DNA from: DASZOC01 sp035550975
GTDB taxonomy: Bacteria > Actinomycetota > CADDZG01 > WHSQ01
DNA length: 29,544 nucleotides
Assembly (NCBI GenBank): GCA_035550975.1
Contig: DASZOC010000020.1
Location: forward strand, 1 to 29,544
Direction of reading: 5' to 3'
The translations under genes and the position numbers were made by a program. Positions 8,171 through 15,384 of this stretch are shown in pieces; within the stretch, counting starts at the first letter, position 1; each line of letters opens with the position of its first letter. The notes under the pieces are model-generated. The model made no database searches. It was not told the DNA's origin and saw nothing but the letters and a program-made list of their open reading frames with translations.

Positions 8171-9213
8171 TCCGAGCTCGCCCCGCGCGCCAGGAACAGC
8201 AATAACGCGGCCGCCATAGCCACTGCACCGGCCCACAGGCCCCACGGGACCTGCGACGTCTGCGGCCACGTCGGTGATGCCGGTGCCTGGAGCCCGGCAG
8301 AGATGCGGGACGGGATACCGGTGCCGGAGGCGTCGATCGCGAGATCGTGGACCACCTCGTCGGCGCGAGCGTCGATGCGAAGGTACGAGAGGTGCAAGCC
8401 CTCTCGTGCCAGCCACTTCATCCCCTTGTCGGATCTGAGGTCCGTCAAGAGGTCGCGCGACGCGGGTTCGGAACGCTCGAGCTCGATCCCCCGACCGAGC
8501 TCGGGGGTTCCGGGGGCGGGCAGGAGCGTTGGCGTCGACTCGGTGAGCAGGAACACGTCGGCTTCGATGATCTCGTTCGGCTCGCGCCCGAGCCCCAAGA
8601 TGCGCAGTGGCACCCACGGGTTCTGAGTAGGTATGGCGAGGTGGATCGGCGTTCCGTCGCCGACGCCCTGACCGAGATCGCGTGCTCGCCCCACGTCGAA
8701 GCGGGCGGCCATGAAGATGGGGCTGCGCTCGGCGTAGAAGTCGAGGATCTCCGGAGCATCGGGAGTGAGGCCGAAGCCGTTCTCCTCGGCCCACTCACCA
8801 ACCGCGTCGCCTCCACCTTCGAGGATCGTGATGTCGAGAGCGTCGATCTCTTTCTCCAGGATCACCTTGGCGGCGGAGTCGAAGGACGTGCCTCCGAGCG
8901 CCAGCGAGTTGCGCGCGACCGCCGGGGGAGCCACCTCCTCCTGCAGGCGCTGCAACGTCCACGACCCGCCTCGCTTCACGCTGGTGGGGACCCCCGGTAA
9001 CGGGATGATCGAGCCGAACTCGGCCCCTCCACCGGCGAATTCGAACGACGTCACGTAGTGCTCGACGCCGTCCTGGTAGGCCGCAAGCGTCGCGGTACGT
9101 AGGAGGTTCACCGATCCATTCGGGGCGACGAGGCCCCCGCATGCGAGTGCCGGCGTCGCGAACAGGATCAGGACCAAACAACAGACCGGGACGGTAACGA
9201 CGCTGCGCCTCAT
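8161..9213 (-). CDS. DUF2330-like secreted, membrane-anchored protein
   Basis: 350 residues. Residues 1-24 are a signal peptide ending in PALA, followed at once by CGGLVAPNG, the conserved Cys-Gly-Gly start of mature DUF2330-type proteins. FGSIIPLPGVPTSV matches the family's repeated proline-glycine segment. A single hydrophobic helix near residues 320-341 and a short basic tail end the protein, so it is predicted to sit on the outer face of the membrane. The biochemical role of the family is unknown. The start has a strong GAGGAGGT 5 nt upstream, part of which is paired in a predicted hairpin (9223-9247). It lies between the SelW-like gene and the cupredoxin gene on the same strand. Confidence 0.75.
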   Translation of the reverse strand: MRRSVVTVPVCCLVLILFATPALACGGLVAPNGSVNLLRTATLAAYQDGVEHYVTSFEFAGGGAEFGSIIPLPGVPTSVKRGGSWTLQRLQEEVAPPAVARNSLALGGTSFDSAAKVILEKEIDALDITILEGGGDAVGEWAEENGFGLTPDAPEILDFYAERSPIFMAARFDVGRARDLGQGVGDGTPIHLAIPTQNPWVPLRILGLGREPNEIIEADVFLLTESTPTLLPAPGTPELGRGIELERSEPASRDLLTDLRSDKGMKWLAREGLHLSYLRIDARADEVVHDLAIDASGTGIPSRISAGLQAPASPTWPQTSQVPWGLWAGAVAMAAALLLFLARGASSEWN

Positions 9214-9222
9214 GCGTGACCT

Positions 9223-9247
9223 CCTCGTAAGGGCTTCCCGTACGAGG
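9223..9247 (-). promoter_or_regulatory. Hairpin overlapping the ribosome binding site of the DUF2330 gene
   Basis: On the minus strand CCTCGTA (9247-9241) pairs perfectly with TACGAGG (9229-9223), with an inner GGG/CCC pairing around an AAG loop. The 3' arm covers four bases (GAGG) of the GAGGAGGT Shine-Dalgarno at 9226-9219. There is no T-run, so it is not an obvious terminator. It could limit translation or be regulated. Confidence 0.5.
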
Positions 9248-9281
9248 GTTAGAGCGGGAGAAGGGCCGAAGGGTTCCCGGG

Positions 9282-9518
9282 TTAGGCCAACTTCTCCCGG
9301 ACGGAAGTCAGTACTTCATCGGGGTCTGCGTGCCGGCCGGTTTCTTTCTTCGAATAGAGGAGGTCACCGTCGGCAACGACCTCGAACACGCCACCACCCG
9401 ACGGGACGATCGTCACATCGGTGATCTGGTGCTCGAACTCTTCCAGCAGGCGTTCCGTCAGACCGACGGCTCTAGGTGCGTAGCCTCATTGGGCGCAGTA
9501 TTCGATCGAGATCTTCAT
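9282..9518 (-). CDS. selW: SelW-like (Rdx family) selenoprotein with in-frame UGA
   Basis: 78 residues if the TGA at 9486-9488 (codon 11) is read as selenocysteine. The frame starts MKISIEYCAQ, then Sec, then GYAPRAVGL, matching the redox loop YCxxUGY of the SelT/SelW/SelH (Rdx) family, a thioredoxin-like fold linked to thiol redox chemistry. Downstream the frame keeps the family signature SGGGVFEVVADGDLLYSKKE and ends at TAA (9282-9284) after TSVREKLA. Conserved protein sequence on both sides of the TGA argues against a pseudogene. A stem-loop right after the TGA fits a bacterial SECIS. The ATG has TACACT 6 nt upstream and no ribosome binding site, so it is probably leaderless. The main alternative is a sequencing error at a Cys or Trp codon. 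selA, selB, selC and selD are not in the window. Confidence 0.85.
9455..9488 (-). promoter_or_regulatory. Candidate bacterial SECIS element
   Basis: After the TGA (9488-9486) come 16 nt, then CCGTC (9469-9465), loop GGTCT (9464-9460) and GACGG (9459-9455), a perfect 5-bp stem. The loop begins 21 nt after the UGA and starts with GG, inside the 16-37 nt and conserved-G rules described for bacterial SECIS. The loop sequence GGUCU is shared with the SelB-binding loop of E. coli fdhF. Confidence 0.7.
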
Positions 9519-9524
9519 GTGACG

Positions 9525-9530
9525 AGTGTA
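9525..9530 (-). promoter_or_regulatory. Leaderless -10 box of the SelW-like gene (TACACT)
   Basis: TACACT on the minus strand is followed by CGTCAC and the ATG at 9518, the same 6-nt spacing seen at other leaderless genes in this window. This supports the chosen start and argues that the gene is expressed. Confidence 0.6.
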
Positions 9531-9604
9531 CGCGCCGGCCGCGGGGTTGCGGTTCTCGACCGCGTGCCGCACTCTTGTACGCCTCGACGGACCAGGAGGT
9601 AACG

Positions 9605-10216
9605 ATGGGTGTCCTCGGCTGGATAGTGGTGGCGGTCGTTCTCTTGTTCGTGATCTTCTTGATCGCGACATACAACCGTCTCGTCCGCTTGCGGAACCGC
9701 GTCGAGGCAGCGTGGTCGCAGATCGACGTTCAGTTGCGCCGTCGCCACGATCTCATCCCCAACCTCGTGGAAACCGTCAAGGGCTACGCGGCGCACGAAC
9801 GCGAGACACTGGAGGCGGTCACGAAAGCGCGCCAGCAAGCGGTCGCCGCGCAAGGAGTCGAGGACCAGGCCCAGGCAGAGAACATGCTCACGGCGACGCT
9901 CCGCCAGCTGTTTGCCGTTGCCGAGGCGTATCCAGACCTGAAAGCGAACGAGAATTTCCTCGCTCTCCAGGAGGAGCTGACCGGGACGGAGTCGCGGATC
10001 GCTTTCTCGCGCCAGTTCTACAACGAGCAGGTCCTCGCGTACGACAACGCGCTCGAGACGTTCCCGTCGAACCTCGTCGCAGGCGCGTTCAACTTCGAGC
10101 CGAAGCAGTACTTCGAGATCGAGGAGACGGTGCGAGAGCCGGTGCGCGTCGACTTCGGCCAGGGCGGCGGGACGGGTGCGGCCCCCGGTGGCGCCCCGCC
10201 CGCGCAGCCTTCTTAG
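9605..10216 (+). CDS. lemA: LemA family protein
   Basis: 203 residues. One N-terminal membrane helix (residues 4-22) is followed by the LemA helical domain: YNRLVRLRNRVEAAWSQIDV, then RRHDLIPNLVETVKGYAAHE, and later RIAFSRQFYNEQVLAYDNAL. The C-terminal 25 residues are Gly/Ala/Pro-rich and likely disordered. LemA proteins are membrane-anchored with most of the chain outside or facing the periplasm-like space; their role is not settled, but they often sit beside htpX, as here. AGGAGGT lies 5 nt before the ATG. The htpX start is only 18 nt after the stop, so the two form an operon. Confidence 0.93.
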   Translation: MGVLGWIVVAVVLLFVIFLIATYNRLVRLRNRVEAAWSQIDVQLRRRHDLIPNLVETVKGYAAHERETLEAVTKARQQAVAAQGVEDQAQAENMLTATLRQLFAVAEAYPDLKANENFLALQEELTGTESRIAFSRQFYNEQVLAYDNALETFPSNLVAGAFNFEPKQYFEIEETVREPVRVDFGQGGGTGAAPGGAPPAQPS

Positions 10217-10234
10217 CAACCAGCGCGTTCCACC

Positions 10235-11191
10235 GTGTACGAGCGCATCGCTTCGAACGTCCGGAAGACCTGGGCCCTCATCTTCGTCTTCGCCGTTTTC
10301 GTCCTGGCGATCGGGTGGCTCTTCGGCCAGTACACGAGCTTGGGCCTATGGGGGCTCGCGGGAGCGGCGGTGCTCGCGGTAGGGATGTCGTGGGGCTCCT
10401 ACTTCGCGTCCGATCGCATCGCGCTGTCGATGAGTCGCGCCGTCCCTGCCGACGAGGTCCGCCACGCGCAGCTACACAACGTCGTCGAGGGCTTGAGCAT
10501 CGCCGCGGGCATACCCAAACCGCGCGTCTACGTCGTCGAGGACGGCGCGCCGAACGCGTTCGCAACCGGACGCAACCCCGAACACGCAGCCGTCGCGGTT
10601 ACCACCGGACTCGTCGCGAAGCTGGATCGGGACGAGCTCGAAGGTGTCGTGGCGCACGAGCTGGCGCACGTGAAGAACCGGGACACTCTCGTCATGACGA
10701 TCGCCGTGACGCTCGTCGGGGTCATCGTCTTGCTCGCCGACTGGATGATCCGAGCGCTGTGGTGGGGCGGTGGCAGCCGTGACCGCGGTGGCGGCCTCGG
10801 CGCCCCGCTCGCGTTGGTCGGGATGCTCATGCTGATCCTCGCCCCGCTGATCGCGCAGGTGCTCCAGTTCGCGATCTCGCGCCAGCGTGAGTTCCTGGCG
10901 GACGCCGACGCGGTGTTCCTGACGCGCTACCCCGACGGACTCATCGGAGCTCTCGAGAAGCTGAAGGGAGACGACACGGTGGTGCGCTCCGCGAGCCGCG
11001 CAACGGCTCATCTATGGATCGAGTCGCCGATCGCGCATCACGCGAACCGGCGTGTGCATGCGTCCAAGCAGGGGGCGTGGCTGAACCGCATGTTCGACAC
11101 GCATCCACCACTGGATGCGCGCATAGCGGCGCTACGCCAGACCGCGCTGGCAGGTTCCCAGCCGCCGGTGCGTCCTGCCGGAGGCCGCTGA
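10235..11191 (+). CDS. htpX: HtpX-like M48 membrane metalloprotease
   Basis: 318 residues. Two N-terminal membrane helices (about 12-30 and 36-54) precede the protease domain; two more lie at about 154-172 and 190-210. The Zn site is HELAH (His141, Glu142, His145) with Glu219 in SRQREFLADADA as third ligand. Families of this type degrade misfolded membrane proteins. The GTG start at 10235 gives the standard HtpX N-terminus (MYERIASNVRKTW), although no good ribosome binding site is seen, so coupling to lemA translation is likely. The final 15 residues are Pro/Gly-rich. Confidence 0.92.
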   Translation: MYERIASNVRKTWALIFVFAVFVLAIGWLFGQYTSLGLWGLAGAAVLAVGMSWGSYFASDRIALSMSRAVPADEVRHAQLHNVVEGLSIAAGIPKPRVYVVEDGAPNAFATGRNPEHAAVAVTTGLVAKLDRDELEGVVAHELAHVKNRDTLVMTIAVTLVGVIVLLADWMIRALWWGGGSRDRGGGLGAPLALVGMLMLILAPLIAQVLQFAISRQREFLADADAVFLTRYPDGLIGALEKLKGDDTVVRSASRATAHLWIESPIAHHANRRVHASKQGAWLNRMFDTHPPLDARIAALRQTALAGSQPPVRPAGGR

Positions 11192-11197
11192 ACGCGT

Positions 11198-11216
11198 TTC
11201 CCGCAGACGCCGGGAA
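11198..11216. terminator. Weak hairpin between convergent htpX and hspR
   Basis: TTCCCG (11198-11203) and CGGGAA (11211-11216) form a 6-bp stem with a 7-nt loop in the 60-nt gap between the two convergent stops. No T-run follows on either strand, so intrinsic termination is uncertain. Confidence 0.3.
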
Positions 11217-11251
11217 GGAGATCCCCCACTAGAAGATCGGACGTCGGTTCG

Positions 11252-11713
11252 TCAGGATGAAGCGGGCGGAACGTGGAAGGTCCTGCGTTTGGTGGCGGCG
11301 TCTATCGCGTCGGACTTGAGCGCCCGGCGCACGCGGCGGATGTCCTTGAAGGGAACGAGCGCCATCGTCCCGCGCGCGTCCATCAGGTCCTGGATGTGCT
11401 GGTCGCGTTCGCTAACCGCTTCTAACGCGCGGTCGCGCGACGAGCGAAGCTCCTCTATCTGCTTCTCGAGCTCGATGATCCGAAGGACGCCCGCCAGGTT
11501 GACGCCCTCGTTCGTCAGCTCCTGGATCCTCTTCAGCCGCTCGATGTCGCTTGCCGAATATCGCCGCGTGTTGCCTTGCGTACGGCTCGGCCTGACGAGA
11601 CCTTTGCGTTCGTAGACGCGCAGCGTCTGCGGGTGCACGCCGGCAAGCTCGGCCGCGACCGAGATGATGTAGATGGCTCGATCGTCGCTACCGTCCTGCC
11701 TGCGCGCGGTCAT
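11252..11713 (-). CDS. hspR: HspR heat-shock repressor (MerR family)
   Basis: 153 residues. The N-terminal MerR-type helix-turn-helix reads IISVAAELAGVHPQTLRVYE, then RKGLVRPSRTQGNTRRYS, the hallmark of HspR, followed by a dimerisation coiled coil (about 75-115) and a basic C-terminal tail. HspR represses the dnaK operon by binding the HAIR inverted repeat, with DnaK acting as co-repressor in studied actinomycetes, so this gene closes a feedback loop on its own operon. It is the last gene of dnaK-grpE-dnaJ-hspR, 9 nt after dnaJ. Confidence 0.94.
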   Translation of the reverse strand: MTARRQDGSDDRAIYIISVAAELAGVHPQTLRVYERKGLVRPSRTQGNTRRYSASDIERLKRIQELTNEGVNLAGVLRIIELEKQIEELRSSRDRALEAVSERDQHIQDLMDARGTMALVPFKDIRRVRRALKSDAIDAATKRRTFHVPPASS

Positions 11714-11722
11714 GGCTCCCTC

Positions 11723-12661
11723 CTACGACGCCTTCTGCGCCGACTTCACCCGGGCGGTCAGGGCAGCGTCTATGTGGGGACGCGGCGACACCTTGTGGGC
11801 CGCCGCGAAGCGTTCGAGTGCCTCTTTCTCCTGCCGGCTGACTTTCGTGGGGATCTGCACGTCGACCGTCACGAGCAGATCGCCTGCGCCGCCACCGGGC
11901 CGCGGGGCCCCCTTGCCGCGCACGCGCAGCGTCTTTCCGTTCTGCGTGCCCGGAGGGATCTTCACCGTGACCTGCCCGTCCAACGTAGGAACCGTCACCT
12001 TCGCGCCGAGAGCCGCCTCGGCGATGCTGACGGGGAGACGCAGTTGCAGGTCCCCCTTCGGCCCGAGCGTGAACAGCGGGTGCGGCTCGACCTCGACCAC
12101 GACGAAGAGATCGCCCGAAGGGCCACCGCGAGCAGGACCACCCTTGCCGGCGGCCTTGATGCGGGCGCCGTCGCGGACTCCCGGCGGGATACGGACCCTG
12201 GCGCCGTTGATGACCTTCGTGGTGCCCGAGATCGCCTCGTCGAACGTCAGCCGCACGGTCGTCTCGAGGTCCTGGCCCTTGCGCGCCGGGCGAGGCCCGA
12301 ACCCGAACAGGTCCTCGAACGGGCTACCGCCGGCGGCGGCGTCTCCGAACAGGTCGCCGATGTTGATGCGCACGCTTCCCTGACCGCCGGGTTGGAAGCC
12401 GTAGAAGCGTTCGCCGCCACCACCCTGCATGAACGCCCGGATCTGGTCGTATTCGGCGCGTTTCTCGTCGTTGGACAGGATCGCGTGGGCCTCGGAGATC
12501 TCCTTGAAGCGCGCCTCGGCCGCATCATCACCCTTGTTCGCGTCCGGGTGATGCTGCTGCGCGAGCTTGCGGTAGGCCTTCTTGATCTCCTCTTTCGAGG
12601 CGGACTTGTCGACGCCGAGGACCTTGTAGTAGTCCTTGTCGGCCCAATCGCGATGTGCCAT
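11723..12661 (-). CDS. dnaJ: DnaJ-type co-chaperone without zinc-finger domain (CbpA-like)
   Basis: 312 residues. J domain at residues 9-75 with the HPD motif at 38-40, which stimulates DnaK ATPase; a Gly/Phe-rich linker (about 78-115); then two DnaJ C-terminal beta domains with GRPARKGQDLETTVRL, RIPPGVRDGARIKAAGKG and KIPPGTQNGKTLRVRGKG. The CxxCxGxG zinc-finger repeats of class A DnaJ are wholly absent, so it is a class B (CbpA-like) protein in the position usually held by full DnaJ. It follows grpE by 2 nt and precedes hspR. Confidence 0.93.
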   Translation of the reverse strand: MAHRDWADKDYYKVLGVDKSASKEEIKKAYRKLAQQHHPDANKGDDAAEARFKEISEAHAILSNDEKRAEYDQIRAFMQGGGGERFYGFQPGGQGSVRINIGDLFGDAAAGGSPFEDLFGFGPRPARKGQDLETTVRLTFDEAISGTTKVINGARVRIPPGVRDGARIKAAGKGGPARGGPSGDLFVVVEVEPHPLFTLGPKGDLQLRLPVSIAEAALGAKVTVPTLDGQVTVKIPPGTQNGKTLRVRGKGAPRPGGGAGDLLVTVDVQIPTKVSRQEKEALERFAAAHKVSPRPHIDAALTARVKSAQKAS

Positions 12662-12663
12662 GG

Positions 12664-13275
12664 CTACTCCTCAGAACCCTCGTCGTCGGCCGCGCCGGCC
12701 TGCTCTTCGGCAGGTCGTCCGACGACGACCATCGCGGCGCGCAGCAGCTGGCCCTTGTGCATATATCCGCGGCGGTACACCTCGATCACCGTCGGCTGCT
12801 CGAGGCCTTCGACCTCGCGGGACTCGATCGCCTCGTGCACGTTCGGATCGAATTCGACGCCTTCTCCCGGGACCTCTTCGAGACCCTCACGTTCGAGCGC
12901 CGCCTTCAGATCCTTGAACACGAGCTGGACACCTTCACCGCCTTCACCGTGCGCGATCGCGCGCTCGAAGTTGTCGAGCACGGGAAGGAGGTTCTCGATC
13001 ACGCGCGCCGCCGCGCGCTCGCCAACCGAGGCCTGGTCGCGCATCATGCGCTTCCGGTAGTTGTCGAAGTCTGCCTGCAGCCGCTTCAGGTCCTCCAGAT
13101 ACTCGCCCTTCGGCTGTTCGGCCTCGGCCGGAGCATCGGGCACGACCGCCGACGGCGACGACGATTCCGGAGCAACATCGTCCGCCGCCGCCGGCCCGTG
13201 GGCTGCACGTCTCTTGTCGTTCACTTTCACCTTTATGACCTTCTTCTTCTTCTTGTCGTTCGGCTCCGGGTCCAC
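12664..13275 (-). CDS. grpE: GrpE nucleotide exchange factor
   Basis: 203 residues. It releases ADP from DnaK. A long charged N-terminal tail with a lysine run (residues 8-12) and Ala/Pro-rich stretch precedes the coiled-coil LKRLQADFDNYRKRM (about 63-77). The C-terminal beta domain has EFDPNVHEAI, VIEVYRRGYMHKGQLLRAAM and V..GRP, the GrpE signature. The GTG start lies 3 nt after the dnaK stop, with no strong ribosome binding site, so coupling to dnaK translation is likely. The acidic tail DDEGSEE ends the protein. Confidence 0.95.
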   Translation of the reverse strand: MDPEPNDKKKKKVIKVKVNDKRRAAHGPAAADDVAPESSSPSAVVPDAPAEAEQPKGEYLEDLKRLQADFDNYRKRMMRDQASVGERAAARVIENLLPVLDNFERAIAHGEGGEGVQLVFKDLKAALEREGLEEVPGEGVEFDPNVHEAIESREVEGLEQPTVIEVYRRGYMHKGQLLRAAMVVVGRPAEEQAGAADDEGSEE

Positions 13276-13278
13276 TAG

Positions 13279-15108
13279 CTAGGCGCTCTGCTGCTGGTCG
13301 CCCTCGTCGACGACCTCCGCGTCGACGACGTCGTCGCTCCCGGAGGGTCCGGCATCCGGCTGCGTCTGTGCCTTCTGGTAGAGGACCTCCGCGAACTTCT
13401 GCGACGCCGTCACGAGCGAGTCGCTCGTCATCCGGATCCTCTCGACGTCTTCGCCCTCGAGCGCCTCCTTCGCGTCCTTGAGAGCGTCCTCGACGAGCTG
13501 CCGGTCGGAGGCGTCGAGCTTGTCGCCGTGCTCCTTGAGCGTCTTTTCCGTCTGGTAGACGACGCTGTCGGCCTGGTTGCGGGCCTCGGCGACCTCGCGA
13601 CGCTGCCGGTCTTCCTCGGCGTGCGCCTCCGCCTCTTTCATCATGCGGTCGATCTCCTCGTCGGACAGCTTGGTACCGCCGGTGATCGTCATCGACTGCT
13701 CCTTGCCCGTGCCGAGGTCTTTCGCCGAGACGTTGACGATGCCGTTCGCGTCGATGTCGAATGTCACCTCGATCTGCGGCATCCCTCTCGGTGCGGGCGG
13801 GATGTCGGTGAGCTGGAAGCGACCCAGCGACTTGTTGCGGTAAGCCATGTCGGCCTCACCCTGCAGGACGTGGATCTCTACCGACGGCTGGTTGTCGTCG
13901 GCCGTCGTGAAGATCTCGCTGCGTTTGGTCGGGATCGTCGTGTTGCGCTCGATGAGCTTCGTGAAGATCGACCCCTTCGTCTCGACGCCGAGAGAGAGGG
14001 GCGTGACGTCGAGCAACAGCACGTCTTTGACCTCGCCCTTGAGCACGCCGGCTTGGACCGCTGCGCCAACGGCGACGACCTCGTCCGGGTTGACCCCCTG
14101 GTGCGGGTCCTTCCCGCCGGTGAGGTCCTTGACGAGGTTCCGCACCATCGGCATGCGCGTCGAGCCACCGACCAGGATCACGTGGTCGATCTTGTCGATG
14201 CTGATCCCCGCGTCCTTGATCGCCTGGTTGAACGGTCCCTTGCACTTGTCGAGCAGGTCTTCGGTCATCCGCTCGAACTCCGTACGCGACAGGTTCACGT
14301 CGAGGTGTAGCGGACCTTGCTCGTTCGCGGTGATGAACGGGAGGTTCACGTTCGTTGATTGCGTAGACGACAGCTCGATCTTGGCCTTCTCGGCAGCTTC
14401 CTTCAGACGCTGCATCGCCATCTTGTCCTTCGAGAGGTCGATGCCGTTGGAGTTCTTGAACGTCGTCACCAGGTGGTCGATCACCCGCTGATCCCAGTCG
14501 TCACCACCGAGGTTCGTGTTCCCGGCGGTCGCCTTCACCTCGAAGACACCGTCACCGAGCTCGAGCAGCGAGACGTCGAAGGTCCCGCCTCCGAGGTCGA
14601 AGACCAGGATCGTCTGGTCGCGGCCCTCGCCCTTGTCGAGCCCGTACGCGAGGGCGGCCGCGGTCGGTTCGTTGATGATGCGAAGCACCTCGAGACCGGC
14701 GACCTTCCCGGCTTCTTGAGTGGCCTGACGCTGCGCGTCGTCGAAATAGGCCGGGACGGTGATGACCGCCTCGGTCACCTTGTCGCCGAGGTAGGCCTCG
14801 GCATCGGCCTTCAGCTTCATCAGGATGCGCGCCGAGATCTCCTGTGGGCTCCACGACTTGCCGTCGATCTCGACCTTGTGGTCGGTGCCCATCTCGCGCT
14901 TGATCGACCGGATCGTCCGGTCCGGGTTCGTGATCGCCTGACGCTTGGCGACCTCGCCGACGAGGATCTCGCCGTTCTTGGAGAACGCGACGACGGACGG
15001 AGTGGTCCTGCCGCCTTCGGCGTTGGGGATGACGGCGGGCTCCCCGCCCTCGAGGACGGCGACGACCGAGTTCGTGGTTCCGAGGTCGATCCCTACTGCT
15101 TTCGGCAT
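13279..15108 (-). CDS. dnaK: Chaperone DnaK (Hsp70)
   Basis: 609 residues, normal for actinobacterial DnaK. Nucleotide-binding domain: GIDLGTTNS near the N-terminus, VFDLGGGTFDVSLLE, and LVGGSTRMPMV. Substrate-binding domain: LLLDVTPLSLGVETKG, followed by the helical lid, ending in an acidic and Gln-rich tail. It folds and holds unfolded proteins in an ATP cycle with DnaJ and GrpE encoded just downstream. AGGAGG lies 6 nt before the ATG. Upstream is a TTGACA promoter overlapped by HAIR-like sequence, which fits HspR control. Confidence 0.98.
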   Translation of the reverse strand: MPKAVGIDLGTTNSVVAVLEGGEPAVIPNAEGGRTTPSVVAFSKNGEILVGEVAKRQAITNPDRTIRSIKREMGTDHKVEIDGKSWSPQEISARILMKLKADAEAYLGDKVTEAVITVPAYFDDAQRQATQEAGKVAGLEVLRIINEPTAAALAYGLDKGEGRDQTILVFDLGGGTFDVSLLELGDGVFEVKATAGNTNLGGDDWDQRVIDHLVTTFKNSNGIDLSKDKMAMQRLKEAAEKAKIELSSTQSTNVNLPFITANEQGPLHLDVNLSRTEFERMTEDLLDKCKGPFNQAIKDAGISIDKIDHVILVGGSTRMPMVRNLVKDLTGGKDPHQGVNPDEVVAVGAAVQAGVLKGEVKDVLLLDVTPLSLGVETKGSIFTKLIERNTTIPTKRSEIFTTADDNQPSVEIHVLQGEADMAYRNKSLGRFQLTDIPPAPRGMPQIEVTFDIDANGIVNVSAKDLGTGKEQSMTITGGTKLSDEEIDRMMKEAEAHAEEDRQRREVAEARNQADSVVYQTEKTLKEHGDKLDASDRQLVEDALKDAKEALEGEDVERIRMTSDSLVTASQKFAEVLYQKAQTQPDAGPSGSDDVVDAEVVDEGDQQQSA

Positions 15109-15151
15109 GGTTCCTCCTACATGGATTGCTGGACTGATATGAGTGCCTCTA

Positions 15152-15182
15152 AGTGTGCCAACTTGAGTGCACCATTGTCAAC
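15152..15182 (-). promoter_or_regulatory. dnaK promoter with HAIR-like HspR site
   Basis: On the minus strand a perfect TTGACA (15181-15176) is followed after 18 nt by CACACT (15157-15152). On the plus strand a perfect HAIR half-site CTTGAGT (15162-15168) is followed after 7 nt by TGTCAAC (15176-15182), which matches ACTCAAG at 4 of 7 positions. The site lies between and over the -35 and -10. The second arm is degenerate, so the exact operator is uncertain. Confidence 0.5.
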
Positions 15183-15212
15183 TCTCGGAGCGGTCGGATC
15201 TATTCCCGCGCC

Positions 15213-15347
15213 GTGCCGGCGGCAGGACCCCAAGCGCGGGTGCCGGCGGCAGGAACCCGGACGCCCGTGCCGGCGGCAGGAACCCGGACGCCCGTGCCGG
15301 CGGCGGGAACCCAAGCGCCCGTGCCGGCGGCAGGAACCCCGACGCCG
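15213..15347 (+). repeat. Five tandem copies of a 27-bp repeat
   Basis: Units start at 15213, 15240, 15267, 15294 and 15321, each beginning GTGCCGGCGGC. Units 2 and 3 are identical; units 1, 4 and 5 differ at a few positions. The array lies in the gap between the dnaK promoter and the hydrolase gene. The unit length is a multiple of 3 and all frames stay open, but no frame joins a recognisable protein. Confidence 0.9.
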
Positions 15348-15384
15348 GCGACGAACGATCCGTCATCACCCAAGGGAGACTTCC

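Noticed and set aside
8171..8794. N-terminal extension of the cupredoxin gene through the DUF2330 gene
   Set aside because: That stretch is an out-of-frame reading of the upstream gene; the ATG at 8170 starts a clear lipoprotein signal.
9486..9488. The TGA as a disabling mutation in a pseudogene
   Set aside because: It falls exactly at the Sec position, the frame is otherwise intact, a SECIS-like stem follows and a promoter box is in place; read error cannot be fully excluded.
15213..15347. CRISPR array
   Set aside because: Units are directly adjacent with no spacers and no cas genes are present.
14359..15384. In-frame upstream extension of the hydrolase through the repeats and into dnaK
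   Set aside because: It is antisense to dnaK and lacks any motif; the ATG at 15385 gives a proper signal peptide and ribosome binding site.
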